DNA from: Hymenochaete sp. R1
Lineage: Eukaryota > Basidiomycota > Agaricomycetes > Hymenochaetales > Hymenochaetaceae
Assembly (NCBI GenBank): GCA_019400425.1
Contig: JAFREE010000183.1
Span: 1 to 46,848, forward strand
Length of the DNA stretch: 46,848 bases
Direction of reading: 5' to 3'
In this document: positions 1-11,013 of the stretch, piece after piece
How positions within the stretch are numbered: the first letter of the stretch is position 1
How the letters are laid out: every line of letters begins with the position of its first letter
The notes under the pieces: model-generated
The model's database searches: none
Seen by the model: the letters and a program-made list of their open reading frames with translations, nothing else
Told to the model about the DNA's origin: nothing
Program-made: the position numbers and the translations under genes

Positions 1-955
1 GAAGAAGATGACAAAGAAAGAAATGAAGTAAGCGGGTAAGCTTGACTAAGCGTATGAACGGTGTTGAACCGTAACACGGACCACCGCGATATGGGAGGTT
101 GAACGTTGCGTTCCGATCGCAGGGACGAAGCTCTAGTTACCTGTTTTGCATCTACTCATACTATCGATGACTGTGAGTACATGTTTCAGAATACTCTCCG
201 TCAACCATTGACATAGCGATTGCAACATATCGAAACGCCTGTTGCTGGGTCCGAAATAGCACGACACCCTTGGAAGTGGGCGAGCACCAGGCCCACTTCA
301 GATTTCTTGCTTCAAGCGAACCGGCGTACGGTAACCCCCTCCCCTTCCAAGGTCTGAGACCGAAATTAGTCAGTGTTTTGTGCCCGAGTGTAGGATCTAC
401 AAAAAAATTGCTCACCTTGTTTGTTTGTCGATTGAAGGCCCTATGGTAGGTCCTCACTTGGACCTACCATTCTCTTATCAACTCGAAGCAGTCACTGACC
501 AGAGAAGTTTGAATCTACGCCGCATCGATTCACAGCTAGATTCTCCTGTCCTGTGTAAAGTCGTTGTTCGAGAGAACCCCGGCGCGTCGCGAGAGCGACC
601 GAGAAGAGTCGCTCGAGTCGTCATGTGACAACTTTCTTCCAACAATCGCGCCACCGATCGCTGATGTACGTCTATGTCTACTTCCACAAACCGGAGCACA
701 CGAAGTTAGACAGAGCGCCCGTCTGGGGAGTCGAAAATACGGATGAGGATACGAATTTAGGTCGAGTCCCGTTCGCGAAACAGACAGCAAAGATTAACAC
801 ATCGCAGGATCTAGAAGCCTCACGATCCCACTTCCCCCTCAAACCTCCTCTCTCACGTGTCTCGGGTATGAGTGAAGAACAAAAAAAATGCCGCGAAGTT
901 TTCGCTTTCTACCTTCTCCTTCAACGTTCTACGATACTCTTCTTTAAGTTTCGAC
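1..955. other. Intergenic stretch, no gene seen
   Basis: No recognisable protein, tRNA or rRNA was seen. The short open frames here on both strands are of shadow quality. The last 100 bases before 956 are rich in pyrimidine runs and are plausibly the leader of the integrase-like gene that follows. Confidence 0.4.
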
Positions 956-2555
956 ATGCCTAATCCTACTGGGAAAAACCAACACGGATTGAAGCGTGAG
1001 TGTTGCGTTCTCATTACTGCGACGTCATTGTCTCACGACATACTTAAGCAAGGTCAGATAATCCGCTGCTAATAGCAGCTCTTCGCGCCTATCATGCCGA
1101 TAAAATAGACAACAATAGCAAGATTAAGGACCTTCTGAAGGCCGACTTCGACATGGAGCTGAGGTACGCAGTGGTTCCTCTCCGTCTTCCATACTGTACG
1201 TATGATTTCATATTGGACGTCCCAGTGCCGTGACGGTAGGCCGCCGCAGAAGGGAAATAGGTCTCGTAGGATCGAGGAGGACTGCTTCCAAATGGACAGT
1301 GGTCGAAGCTATGGAATATGTGGACAAGGAACTGGAGCGAGATCCGACGAACTGCTTGGGAGTTCGTTCAGTCTGGCGTGCTATTGCATTCAACCAGATG
1401 GTGCACATACCGAGGTACGTGGTTCGCAAAATAACGTGCGTGCCTGCGTTAACGTACCAACCGGTCGGGCAGAAATATTGTCCGAAAATGCATGAAAGAG
1501 CTCCGTCCTGACGGGTTTCACACAAGACACCCGAAGGGGAGACGGATCAGACGGAACCCCTTGGTGTCACTGGGTCCGAATGAACGCTGGGCGTGCGACG
1601 GGCACGATAAGTTAAACGCCGTATTAGGCTTTCATTTATACGGAATCGTCGATGTAGCCACCGGCAAAATTTTGAAGCTGCGCGCTGTTCCCAACAACAG
1701 GTGTCAGAAAACGGTAGCGTCGACTTACCTGGCTGTCGTCGAGACGGTTGGAGGCACGTCGAATTGTACTTGGACTACGCCGGACTGTAATTGAAGTCTT
1801 TGTTTAGGTGTTCCTGTTCAAGTTTCGACTGATTGCGGAAACGAGACGCAGCTTTTGCACGGCTCAATCATCACTTTGAGGTTCGTACGCGTTTTGGTTC
1901 GTCTTTAGTACTTATAACTGACTCAGCCGCCAGACTCGCATTTGCCCCGGACTTCGATCCTGAAGGTAAACTACCTGCGCATGTATACCTTCGGTCGGTT
2001 CACAACATTGTGATCGAACGTACCTGGCGTCTTATCAGCTTTCGATTTTCTCCTCGGGCGAGGGCGTTCCACAATCGAGGGATAAACGACGGTATTTGTA
2101 ACAAAGAGGTACCAGTGCAAAAGTAAGCTTCTGTGTCTGTCGAAACTGGAGTAGATGCTTACACGGCAATAAGCTCCTTGCGATTGTGGATCTGGTTCCA
2201 TACAGTGCAAAGAGAACTCGATCTTTTTGCGCAGACGGAAAACGCGGCCGATATGAGAAAGCAGAAGACGAAGTGGGGCCCGAGCTCCATGTCACGAAAC
2301 TTGGCGTATTCCGTCCCCCAGCGCTGGGGTGGGCGGAATTATCTGTTACCTGCGAATGTCGATCTCGTGCGGGAAATGAGGGCAGAGCTCGGCGAAGAGG
2401 ACTTCATGTTAGTCACTTCTCTTGAGTTCCATAATTTGGCGAGCGCGGCATTCCACGCCATGGGTTTCGAGATGGACGCACTCAGATTCACCAACGCCTG
2501 GGATGTGTTTCGAACCATGCTCCCCACCGCCGAACAATTCCCTGTGCACGCGTAG
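956..2555 (+). CDS. DDE integrase-like protein, spliced and intact
   Basis: Seven exons join in frame into 419 residues: 956-995, 1058-1163, 1226-1414, 1473-1753, 1808-1880, 1934-2122 and 2174-2555. The start MPNPTGKNQ resembles a family of integrase-core-domain proteins I know from mushroom genomes. An RNase H-like catalytic core is visible: Asp154 in WACDGHDKL, Asp214 in STDCGNE and Glu258 in HNIVIERTW, spaced D-x59-D-x43-E as in retroviral-type integrase and transposase folds. The C-terminal part (SMSRNLAYSVP, then NAWDVFRTM near the end) matches my recollection of the same family. Five introns are GT-AG; the fourth (1754-1807) must use a GC donor to keep frame. No terminal repeats, gag or reverse transcriptase were seen nearby, so it reads as a host-like single gene rather than a complete element. 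Its function is unknown; DNA strand transfer is only an inference from the triad. Confidence 0.75.
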
Positions 2556-2881
2556 TTTCGTTCCTTGTGCTAGTTAGTGAACAGTGGAAACTTAGCTAAA
2601 AGCGTATTCGAATGCAATATCAAGATGGGATTGAAAGAATGGAGACAGACACAGGAATGGTCGCAATGTATGACAGTGTTGAGACGTTCGATCACTACGA
2701 AAAACAGACAAAAGTGGTACGTTGTACGGAACATACTACGACAGTTTTTTAAAGACACCAAGACGACAGAAAAGACTAAATGGAACGAAATTCAAAAATA
2801 GAGCGGGCGAATTTTTTTGGCTCTGTACAATCAGCTTGCACGAAGGCTACACGCCTGTTTTGGGAAGTGGGCTACACCTTT
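2556..2881. other. Intergenic between convergent genes
   Basis: A convergent gap between the integrase-like gene and the 3' end of the alpha-kinase gene. It is A-rich near 2690-2810. No further gene is supported. Confidence 0.4.
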
Positions 2882-5312
2882 CTACTCGACATGTGCGTCG
2901 TCCGCGCCTTGATTGGTCGAAGGCTGCGTTCCCGGGTCAGACTCACCGTCGGCGTCTTCCTCCTCTCGCAGAACGCGGCAGTACTGGTTTTCAGCACAAG
3001 AAACCAAGTGCGTCTGGAGAAGAGGGCCAATCTGTCTCTCATCGGACCAGAAATTGAACGATCCGCTGACGTACGGGTAGTGAGCGTTTCTAACACCAGC
3101 CGTCAGTTACAAGCGTACGAACGCCGAGGCGTGAACTCACGCGTGACACTGGAAATCGAAAAGCACGAGTTTCCCGTCCTTGTTCATGATACCTGACTCG
3201 CGGATGAGCTACGTTGGAAAGGAAAGCAAACGAGAGAACAAACTACCTTGTAAATCACAGAGCAGTACCTGCCTATCCGTCACCATATACCCGAAATGCG
3301 CAAAGGCGTGTACGAGCTTCTCCAGATCCGTGGACGGATTAGCCTTGAATTTGTCAGTGCCAGAGAACTTAACCAACTCCGTCGTTGGGTGATAGTCGAT
3401 TAGCGGGGCGAGAAGGAGGTAATTGGACTCGAGGCCGGGTCCTTCGGGATCGTCGTCTGCGTGCCCGACTCGAGCCCAAAACCCGTCCTGAACCTTGGCC
3501 AGGAAGGATCCGTCGACATTGAGAACGATGTCTACAAGCATCCAGCGTAAATGAGCAATAAAAAGCCCGTAAATTTAAGTGACCCACGTTTGGAGACATC
3601 ACAACCCGATCTGAGCAGGATGGAACAGAAAACCTTGAAAAGTTGAGAAACTATGGCAGCAAGGTCGAGTTCAGATGTCAACCACATCTCCGCGTCTCCA
3701 TCCTTGCAGTCTCGAGCTACTTCATGCTTCAGGAACCCGACGGCCTGCGCAGTGCTGCCGATGGAACCCTGACGATCGCGAGTGGGGTGGCATGAGAGAA
3801 AGACATGTACAGCGGAAACGAACGCAAGCACCTTTATGAACGTCTTGGATCCACCCTCACCAAGGAAACCTTTCAGACGCGCTGCCACCTTGTATCCATC
3901 CTGGAAAGCCTGTCGGCGGGTCTCTTTCCATTTTCTGTTGATGGTGAGAGAATAAATTCCAGGCATTGTTTTGCGGACAATGGATAGGGGATGCACATCG
4001 GAGTCGGACGGTTCAAGAGGGTTCGCGCGAATCTGTATCAAAGTAAGGTGGATCGTGTACGCGTCGATGGGTAAGCCCCTTTCGGCCAGAGCAGCGTAGT
4101 TGGGTACACGGCTCCGAAGTGTGATATCACTCGAGAACCGAGTCTGCGAACGAGTGGACACTGAAGACGCCAGTGCTGAAGGTGGTGGCATGATCGCGGA
4201 CGTCGAGGAAGCAATCGTTGCACAGGTGACCCCGATGACAGCCTAATATCGTGGACCAGACGATGTGATTCAATGTTTGTAAACGAAATAAAAAGACGTA
4301 CGTCGTCATATTCGACCTTATCGAGTACGAAATGGAGTGGAAGGGCGTCTGTACCGTGCAGAAGTGGCGCTATGTCTCGATTCTCGAACACGGACTGCAG
4401 AGGCTCCTCAATATGCTCGTGCATAAGAAGAAAGGTCTGAGTGGCTGGACCCCTACAGACTTTCACGCGTATTTTGTCCCTGACGAAAGACAGAATTTAG
4501 AACAGATTGAGGGGCGCCAAAGGGTTAGACTTACCATCCGTTGCCCTTAAACGAGGAAAGATCAAATGGTCGGTGCTGAAAGGCCAAGTCACGAATGAGG
4601 CTGTCGCACACATCGCCAAATGGCCTGCGTAAATGAAACGACCTAGTCATAGTGTACGGCAGAACGAGATTCTTAGCCTTCGTCGTGCCCGCATCGCAAA
4701 CCACCAAAGTTCCGGACACCATTTTCGACGGACCGTTAGCAGTGTGATGGGCGGTCTTCCTGCCAGACAGAACGGCGTCCGCCGAGTACGGAGAATGGCG
4801 ATGGTGAGGAATGGCGAACGAAGGCGCACGGGAGGGAGTGGAAGAAGGGCCGTAATGTACTTCACGACCCGTCCTAGCAGGCGTAGCGGACGCCTGCATT
4901 CGTTCACTGTCTCGAAGAAGACTAGCTCCAGTCGTAGGAGTTTGCGAACTTTGCTGGATTTGACGCAAGGCTTGCGCGTCCAAGCCCTGCACTGGGCCAT
5001 TGTAAACTCGTCTCCCATTCAGAACAGTATATGAAAGAGAAAACAAAAAGACGAGTAATACCTGCCATCTTAACACAGTAAGGACAAATAGTTTCGTCCG
5101 ACGCCAGTTCACAAAAACGGCCACAGCCCTGGCATGTTCGACGTCGCTGCAGGGAAGCGTAAGTTGAGATGAACGTCAACATGAGCCAGTGAAACCCATA
5201 CCGCGACGACTCCATTGGGCACACAGCGACCTTCTCGCAGCATACGACACTTGTCGCATTCCGCGCCCTGAAGTAGAGGGAAAGTGGTCGAGCAGCCGGA
5301 ACAGATAGGCAT
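2882..5312 (-). CDS. Alpha-type protein kinase (MHCK/EF2K family)
   Basis: Nine exons on the minus strand close in frame to about 634 residues: 5312-5223, 5146-5075, 4986-4535, 4479-4302, 4242-3832, 3768-3588, 3531-3247, 3192-3141 and 3065-2882. The N-terminus has two Cys-rich zinc-ribbon-like clusters (CSGC...CDKC and CQGC...CPYC), as in basidiomycete alpha-kinase proteins. A Ser/Pro-rich linker follows. The C-terminal half carries alpha-kinase signatures: a GEGGSKTF glycine-rich stretch, FAHFGYMVTDRQVLLCDLQG, then LVLFDFQCHA and a final H...CAENQYC segment that fits the structural zinc site. Such kinases phosphorylate Ser/Thr on proteins; the substrate is unknown. The usual DPxxHT-type motif reads DFQCHA, so activity is uncertain. 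The start is the ATG at 5312, 18 bases inside a longer frame that opens with TTG. The exact first two donor sites are the least certain. Confidence 0.8.
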
Positions 5313-7248
5313 TGAGAAAGCGGGCGTCAATCAAGTGACTAGGAAAATCAGTGAAGAACTGGAAGGAAGGGGATAAGATGAGAAGGAAACCGTCCACACT
5401 GGCCGAGTATTTAAGTAAGATGGACTGTTGGTGAGTAAATTGTCGACCTAAGACGACGCAAACCCCAGTTTGATTAATCTTTGCCAAAGCCAAGATCATT
5501 GAACCCGAATCCGAGTTTTAATGAAGTGTGGAATTTCGCCATTGGTCAAGCATAAGACACCCTCGAACGAACCCATAGCATGCAGGCCAGTAGAACACTA
5601 TGGAATTCCGCAGGTACAGTCTGCGATCCAAGATCGAATCTCTGAAGGGACGGAAGCCAGGATGAAATACTTACGCGGCGAGGTGTTTGCGACGGATCCT
5701 CTAGCATCTTAAGCAATCCATCATGGAGAACGATCATAGAGAACTACGTATCGAGTAGGAGAGCTCCAGCCAATATTCTTGATGCAAGGTCGACTGGTAT
5801 TGGATTTCGTCGTCGGCTACTTTCTTTCTTTTGAACGACCAGGAATCGAAACAAACGTAGTTAAAAATAAAAGCTGTTGCCGTTGATCATCGTGCAACGA
5901 GCCGCGTGTTTCCTCGGAACCACTCACACAGCATCGCCTCATCCCTCTTTTCCTTGTCCCTGAAGACGGTCCGCGAGTTTTGACGGATGACAAAAATCAT
6001 TTCCAAAGGAAAGGGTCGTCCAATCAAGCGAAGCGAGAATAGGGTCTGGGGATAGAGGTGATTAGCATGAGGAGGGAAGCAAAAGGAAATGCAAGACGAT
6101 TGCTTGCGTCGTCCGAGTTTTATACTGCGAGCTGCAGGGGAGATTGGTTCCGCGTTAAAGTCATGTGAACCTCAACGGACGCATTTCTGACTGTTCCATG
6201 CTCTACATTGTACCACGGTGCACACCCACCTTTCGAGCCCAAGTCTGCATAAAGGACCGACCGACCCCCGATGCATACCAGGACGAGATAAGAAAAAACC
6301 ATTTTCGATCGGAAGGTGGAGTACTTTCCGCAAGCCGCAACACTCAAACTTGCGCGATGGCATCGACGTCTCATAGAACGGGAACCTCCTGGCAACTGTG
6401 AATCCTCTAGGTTCTCGCCCGTTATCCAAACAGAACGCCTCTGGTGAAAGGAAAGAAGCAAACGCGGGACAGGTCCAATGACGAGTAATGATAATGGAAC
6501 TCGGGATGGGTGAATGGGCAGAGCGAGCATGCAGATTTAGATGCAAATAACGGGCCGTCGGATTCTTTGAGTTTGGTCGGGTGCGTGCATCGGTCACTAA
6601 TCAATTTCTCGCACCTACAGCTTCATCGGACATTCAACTTAGACGGACAATGCAAGGTCCACTACAGGGCCCCGACGTTTCAATGCTGGAGACATTAGGG
6701 ACGATGCGGTTTTCGAACATTCGTTTGAACGATCTGAAAATCTGAGGTAGAGATAGTTCCCGCTCGTTCCGCTCGCGCTATTGTCAACCCTTAGCCCTTA
6801 GGTATGCCATCGTGGTCAGTTGATCGAGCCCCAGAGTGTTCATGATGAACGGTGAATCTGTCAAGGCTGTTCAGTCCACTGTGGTGGCTAGTAAAGCATT
6901 TTAGAGTCATATTCCGTGGCCTTTCCTCATCAAGCTGTCTCGTGGACGATGTCTTTGTCCTTTTCCATTTGGTCTTTCTTTCAAAACCGAACCAGGGACT
7001 TCGATGTACAAGTCATTGTACCATACATTGCACAGAATGTCTTCGACCTATTTATCTCTTAACACCGAACTGCGATTGTCTTTGTACATATATGTAGGAC
7101 AAATTACATGCCCACTGCCATGTGTAAACCATCCTGCAAAAAACACAAGACCAAGACCGAAAGCGTAAACAAAAGAAAGAGAAAAGGTGTCGGTTCGACT
7201 TATAAATGTATCATACCGAAAGAAAGAAATGGACTCCAAAGTACGCAC
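5313..7248. other. Intergenic, about 1.9 kb, no gene recognised
   Basis: Only short overlapping open frames are present on both strands (the longest about 140 codons at 6172-6597), with no motif I recognise and no convincing splice chain. It may hold decayed sequence. Confidence 0.4.
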
Positions 7249-8310
7249 CTGTAATCATCTCCATGCTGCGTGATGTACCGCACCCAGGCCACCGCGGTGT
7301 TCCCGCTCTTCTCGACGATCTTGGGGTATCGTACTTGGATACCACCAACAACCTGATCTTCAACACCAACGCGCTCTTATCCGGCGCATACACAACTGTC
7401 CCCGACCCCGCCAGATAGCGTGGGTTGCTCGCGTCGTCCGGGACGAGCACGTAGATCTTGACGTCGTTCGCTTGGCTGCGCGGCTTGAACTGCGCCTTGA
7501 CCTTCACGACGTACTCGATGCGCGAGTTCTTGTGCGACTCGATGGCGTCCTCCACCCAGATGAGGGGTTTGATGGGCATGGAGAGGCGCCGAGGCGGTAG
7601 GACATGAGCTCGAACTCGCCATCTGGGGGGGATGGTACGGGCGTTTTCGAAGTGCGAGAGGCGGACGCATTGATGGAATTTGACGTCTTCCATCTCGATG
7701 GGTTTTCCTCGCGCCGATGGGGGAGGAAATGGATGCATAGTAGATGGAGGGTGGGGCGAGTGCTTGATAAGAGGGAATGTGCGACGCACTTTCGGCCGGT
7801 GTTTTCAAACATGACTTTGTCGTTGAGGCCCAACCGCAGCTCCCGCATCCCAGACAGGTGACACTTCATCTTCACCACGCCCAAAATCTCCGGTCGGATG
7901 ATGTTTTCGTTTGCATTGACCTTCAATTACGCGCTTTAGAGAGTTAATTTTGAGGGAGTAATACGGTAATGCGCACCAGCATGTTCACGGACTCGATGAC
8001 GTCCGACAAGCATTTATTCTTCCTGTGCCGGATCGCTTCAGACCTCCACAATACAGTATTCGTGACCTGCGCCTCAAGCTGATGCGACCCCTGCGTGATG
8101 TACCTAACAGAACAGACGCCCACAAACTTGCCATCGGCGTACAAGACCATGAAAGCCCATAAACGTACTCTTGCAAGATCTTGCTCTCTGTCGTCTGTGG
8201 GTACCTGAAATCCATCATCTTGTCCAGCAGCTCAAAGAAAATGACATAGCTATCCCGGATAGACCTTTCCTCGAGCTCCTTGGAGTTCTCAACTATCTCG
8301 CCGTTCCGAC
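7249..8310 (-). pseudogene. apm1: Truncated AP-1 mu adaptin copy with introns
   Basis: The minus strand encodes recognisable AP-1 complex medium-chain (mu) sequence. In order: KELEERSIRDSYVIFFELLD, MMDFRYPQTTESKILQEY, VIESVNMLVNANENI, KMKCHLSGMRELRLGLNDKV, RGKPIEMEDVKFHQCVRL, KPLIWVEDAIESHKNSR, YVLVPDDASNP, then the C-terminal AWVRYITQHGDDYR. Intact mu chains are about 430 residues and sort clathrin cargo at the trans-Golgi and endosomes. Here the first roughly 110 residues (longin domain) are missing, several residues are lost near 8070, the frame shifts near 7620 and again near 7585, and about 50 residues before the C-terminal segment near 7345 are deleted. The final exon is also absent. 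Introns are still visible (for example donor GTACGT and acceptor TTAG between 8105 and 8170), so this is a DNA-level duplicate, not a retrocopy. Confidence 0.88.
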
Positions 8311-9423
8311 TCTGTTTGGACCAGGACTAACAATTACTCTGTCTCTCTGTCCCGACCCGACTCCCGCCAAAGACGGATTCGAGCACAAAGCTTGATCACC
8401 ACTGTCATTCTTCCGGCTTTCTCGATGCATTATTTTGACCATAGTGGGGAACATCGGCTGATTGCCGCTTGAAGTCTTTCACGCCTCTGCAATAAAGACA
8501 GGATTTGTGTTGCATCGGAACGGAGTGTAGTGTAATAATGAGAGCTACTTTACTCCGCATCTGCTAATGTAGCGACTGATGAGTAGATCGACGTAGATCG
8601 ACGCTATCTCACGTGCTTCGTGACTTTTGGTGGTAGTGGTATGTATACTTAATTAAGTAATATTTGTTTCTAGATATGTGTACCCACCTACATACTGGGC
8701 ATATCCTTGGTCACAGTCTGTGACTTGCCGTGACTTGCCCCCCAGGGTCATGTGTGATGGTGTGTGATATTCGGGAGGAGTGCCAATACCCCCCTAGCAC
8801 CTCTTAAGCGAGACGCGGCTAACAAAAAATGAAGCTGATCTCTCTGGGCAACCGTACTCGATCGCGAATGGTCTAGCGAAAAGGTACCAAATAGTATATT
8901 CGTATACCATACTCCAGAATAGTCTGCCGCTACTTCTCCACAGAAGCACTGAAGTTTTGTGTAGGGGAGCTATTTTGCGCCTAATGCGAATGTACTCTGT
9001 TTATAAGAAGGCTCAGCCTGTAACCAGACGAAGAGAATTATGTAGCATGCGAACCTTTCGGAGTGACAGAATGGAGAGCTACCAGGGACACGGTTGAAGA
9101 CGTGAATGGCCTACTTAAAGAAACTCTTTTGAAAAGGAGGCGCCATGCCCAGATTAGAGGTGAAATGTCATCAAGGCATGCTTCTAATACATACCTACAG
9201 TACGCCTGCGCCGCGCGACACCCACTTGCAGGTGAGTAGAGAGGTTTAATGAAGAAAGCACAACATACTTGAAAAGCGCCTTGTGTTCTTTTTTATTTAT
9301 TTATTCGAGCAACGTGCTCCATTCACTGGCAAACCAGCATCCTCGATAACAACTTATTTGCCTTGAGTACGCGATCCACTCGCGAAGCCAACAGTTCGTA
9401 GGTTGAACGTTGCGTATATTGCA
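8311..9423. other. Intergenic, no gene recognised
   Basis: No coding frame, RNA gene or clear repeat was recognised. There is an AT-rich patch near 8640-8680 and an oligo-T/ATTT run at 9289-9305. Confidence 0.4.
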
Positions 9424-9590
9424 TTGCTAGTTTCTCCATTAGCCTAAGTTTGCCACAAGAAACATACTCGACTGGGGTCCCTCTCTCTCCACTTGTCCAA
9501 TCCTTCCCTCATTCACTCAACAAGAATCAGCTCGTCTTGAAGTCGAGTCGATTTTCTTCACCTCCCACCACCATCACGCACAAACCCGAC
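9424..9590 (+). promoter_or_regulatory. Conserved upstream segment of family copy A
   Basis: This stretch aligns closely with the segment upstream of copy B (32560-32735, minus), including shared TTGCTAGTTTCTCCATTAGC, CCACTTG.CCAATCCTTCC and ACGCACAAACCCGAC next to the ATG. Weaker versions occur upstream of copies C and D. It was probably carried as promoter and 5' leader with each duplication. Which bases regulate expression cannot be told. Confidence 0.6.
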
Positions 9591-10637
9591 ATGTCGAGCT
9601 TGAAACGTAAAAACAACGACACGGCAAGGCCAGCTCCTGGAGCTGGGACTTCCGCTGCTGTCGACGCTGACTCGGAGGATCGCCTCGCCCCCGATTCAAA
9701 GAAAGTAAAGCTTGACGAGGTCACGCTCAACTTCACATCTGTCGCTCTTGGCCACGTCACCATCGGCAAATCCCTACCTTTCACCAGTGCTACTGCGAGT
9801 AGCTTGGGAACAGCGATCGACAAACTGCTGGAGAAGGCCATGCGTCGGTTCATCTTGTACAAGGAAGCCGTGGAAAGGAAGACAAATCCACAGGAAATCT
9901 TGTATCCGAAATCCGTAGATGAAACTCAGGACGCGGAATACATCGAAGTCCTCAACAGCACCTATGCCACGAAAAGTGTAAATCGGTCTAGTGTAGGTTC
10001 TAGCCTGGACGGTATTGTTCGGTACGTGCAGAACACACTTCAATCGGGCTCGAGTCACGAAGTTCTAGAGGGTCGTCTTGTTATCATCAAGGACGATCCT
10101 GCGGAAGACGACGAGCGCTTTCGCATACACGACATTCTTGATCGCATCGACAACGTCAAACATCAGACCGACATACGGAAGGCCATCACACACTTGGTTT
10201 GCGTTTCATATCTTTTGGAAAAAGAATCCGACAGAAGCAAGAATAAGGAAACCGTCAATTACCGTCCCTGCGTCGATTATCACGCCTCAGCTAGAGACGC
10301 TCTGCTAGGTTGGGCAACCTCGACACTACGTAACTTGGCTGCAGTCTCCAAGTATCCTGATGACGCGCTCGAACTCTTGCCCGCTTTGCTGGAAGGTAAA
10401 GAGGATGAACTGAAAAACAAACTTGTCGGCCTACGTGACTCCACCGCGTCCATCGAGCGAATTCGCAAGATCAGTGAAGGGTACAGAGACTTGGGCGAGG
10501 TGACTCCCAAGGTCGTCAAAACCTTGGTGCGCGTTGTAAAGAGCTCCAAAGTCCAGGACTTCCCGATCCATCTCGAGCTCGTATCGTCCGGCTCCGAAGA
10601 AACGAGGTATGATTTCGTGTATCGTGCTATAGAGTAA
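9591..10637 (+). CDS. Unknown family protein, copy A (348 aa)
   Basis: Single exon, 348 residues, unrecognised family. The start is the ATG at 9591 (MSSLKRKN), supported by alignment with copies B, C and D, although the frame stays open upstream to 9450. Residues 5-7 (KRK) and a later KKVKLD patch look like nuclear localisation signals. The rest appears alpha-helical and soluble, with conserved blocks RRFILYKEAVERK, PQEILYPK, HLVCVSYLLE, ARDALLGWATSTLRNLAAVS, ALELLPALLEG, ISEGYRDLGEVTPKVVKTLV and DFPIHLELVSSGSEETRY. No signal peptide or membrane segment is seen. It stands alone on the plus strand, 20 kb from the minus-strand array of paralogs. Ends are about 95 percent identical in DNA by eye to copy B; the middle is not. 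Function unknown; nuclear location is an inference. Confidence 0.85.
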   Translation: MSSLKRKNNDTARPAPGAGTSAAVDADSEDRLAPDSKKVKLDEVTLNFTSVALGHVTIGKSLPFTSATASSLGTAIDKLLEKAMRRFILYKEAVERKTNPQEILYPKSVDETQDAEYIEVLNSTYATKSVNRSSVGSSLDGIVRYVQNTLQSGSSHEVLEGRLVIIKDDPAEDDERFRIHDILDRIDNVKHQTDIRKAITHLVCVSYLLEKESDRSKNKETVNYRPCVDYHASARDALLGWATSTLRNLAAVSKYPDDALELLPALLEGKEDELKNKLVGLRDSTASIERIRKISEGYRDLGEVTPKVVKTLVRVVKSSKVQDFPIHLELVSSGSEETRYDFVYRAIE

Positions 10638-10720
10638 TCTGCTACCAGTCCTCCCTCGGTTTAATGTTGTAGAATTGTGTCCAGTTGATGTTATACGCCA
10701 GATGCGATTGTCATTTTGAT

Positions 10721-11013
10721 AAGCTGCCACACTTTGACAAAATGTCCTTTTGAGTGTACAATACTGCAGAATCATTAAAATTGACGTGTGATTAGATATA
10801 TCATGACGGAAGTGAGTGTGCAACTTACTTATGTGATCGAGAGTCGCTGGCACGTCCAGAATGTAGACGATGTATCATCACAAGCACATATTTGCCCACA
10901 TTAAAATTCAGTAACACGATATCCATTAGCGAGCAAAGAGACAATATACATCGAATCCGAAACAAAGCAGACCTAAAGATGCATGCATTTCCCTTGAGAT
11001 ACCCTCGACCAAC
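10721..11013. other. Intergenic between convergent genes
   Basis: A gap of about 300 bases between family copy A and the P450 gene, which converge. Nothing recognisable beyond presumed 3' untranslated sequence. Confidence 0.4.

Larger units (their letters stand above)
9413..10720 (+). repeat. Segmental duplicate A (pairs with 31420-32745)
   Basis: About 1.3 kb including the gene, its upstream segment and the first 60-80 bases after the stop is present again, inverted, at 31420-32745. Similarity beyond the stop includes the shared CCTCCCTCGGTTTAATGT followed by GTAGAAT. Similarity fades upstream of about 9413. Confidence 0.75.

Noticed and set aside
956..2555. Initial reading as a frameshifted transposon pseudogene
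   Set aside because: Placing six introns closes all reading phases with no stop, so the broken frames are exon boundaries.
96..9414. Exact 15-base repeat AGGTTGAACGTTGCG at 96 and 9400, and a partial match at 30461
   Set aside because: One or two exact 15-base matches are expected by chance within 47 kb, and the flanks do not align.
9450..9590. Upstream extension of copy A by 47 codons
   Set aside because: Paralogs B-D align from the ATG at 9591, and the upstream part is the shared noncoding segment.
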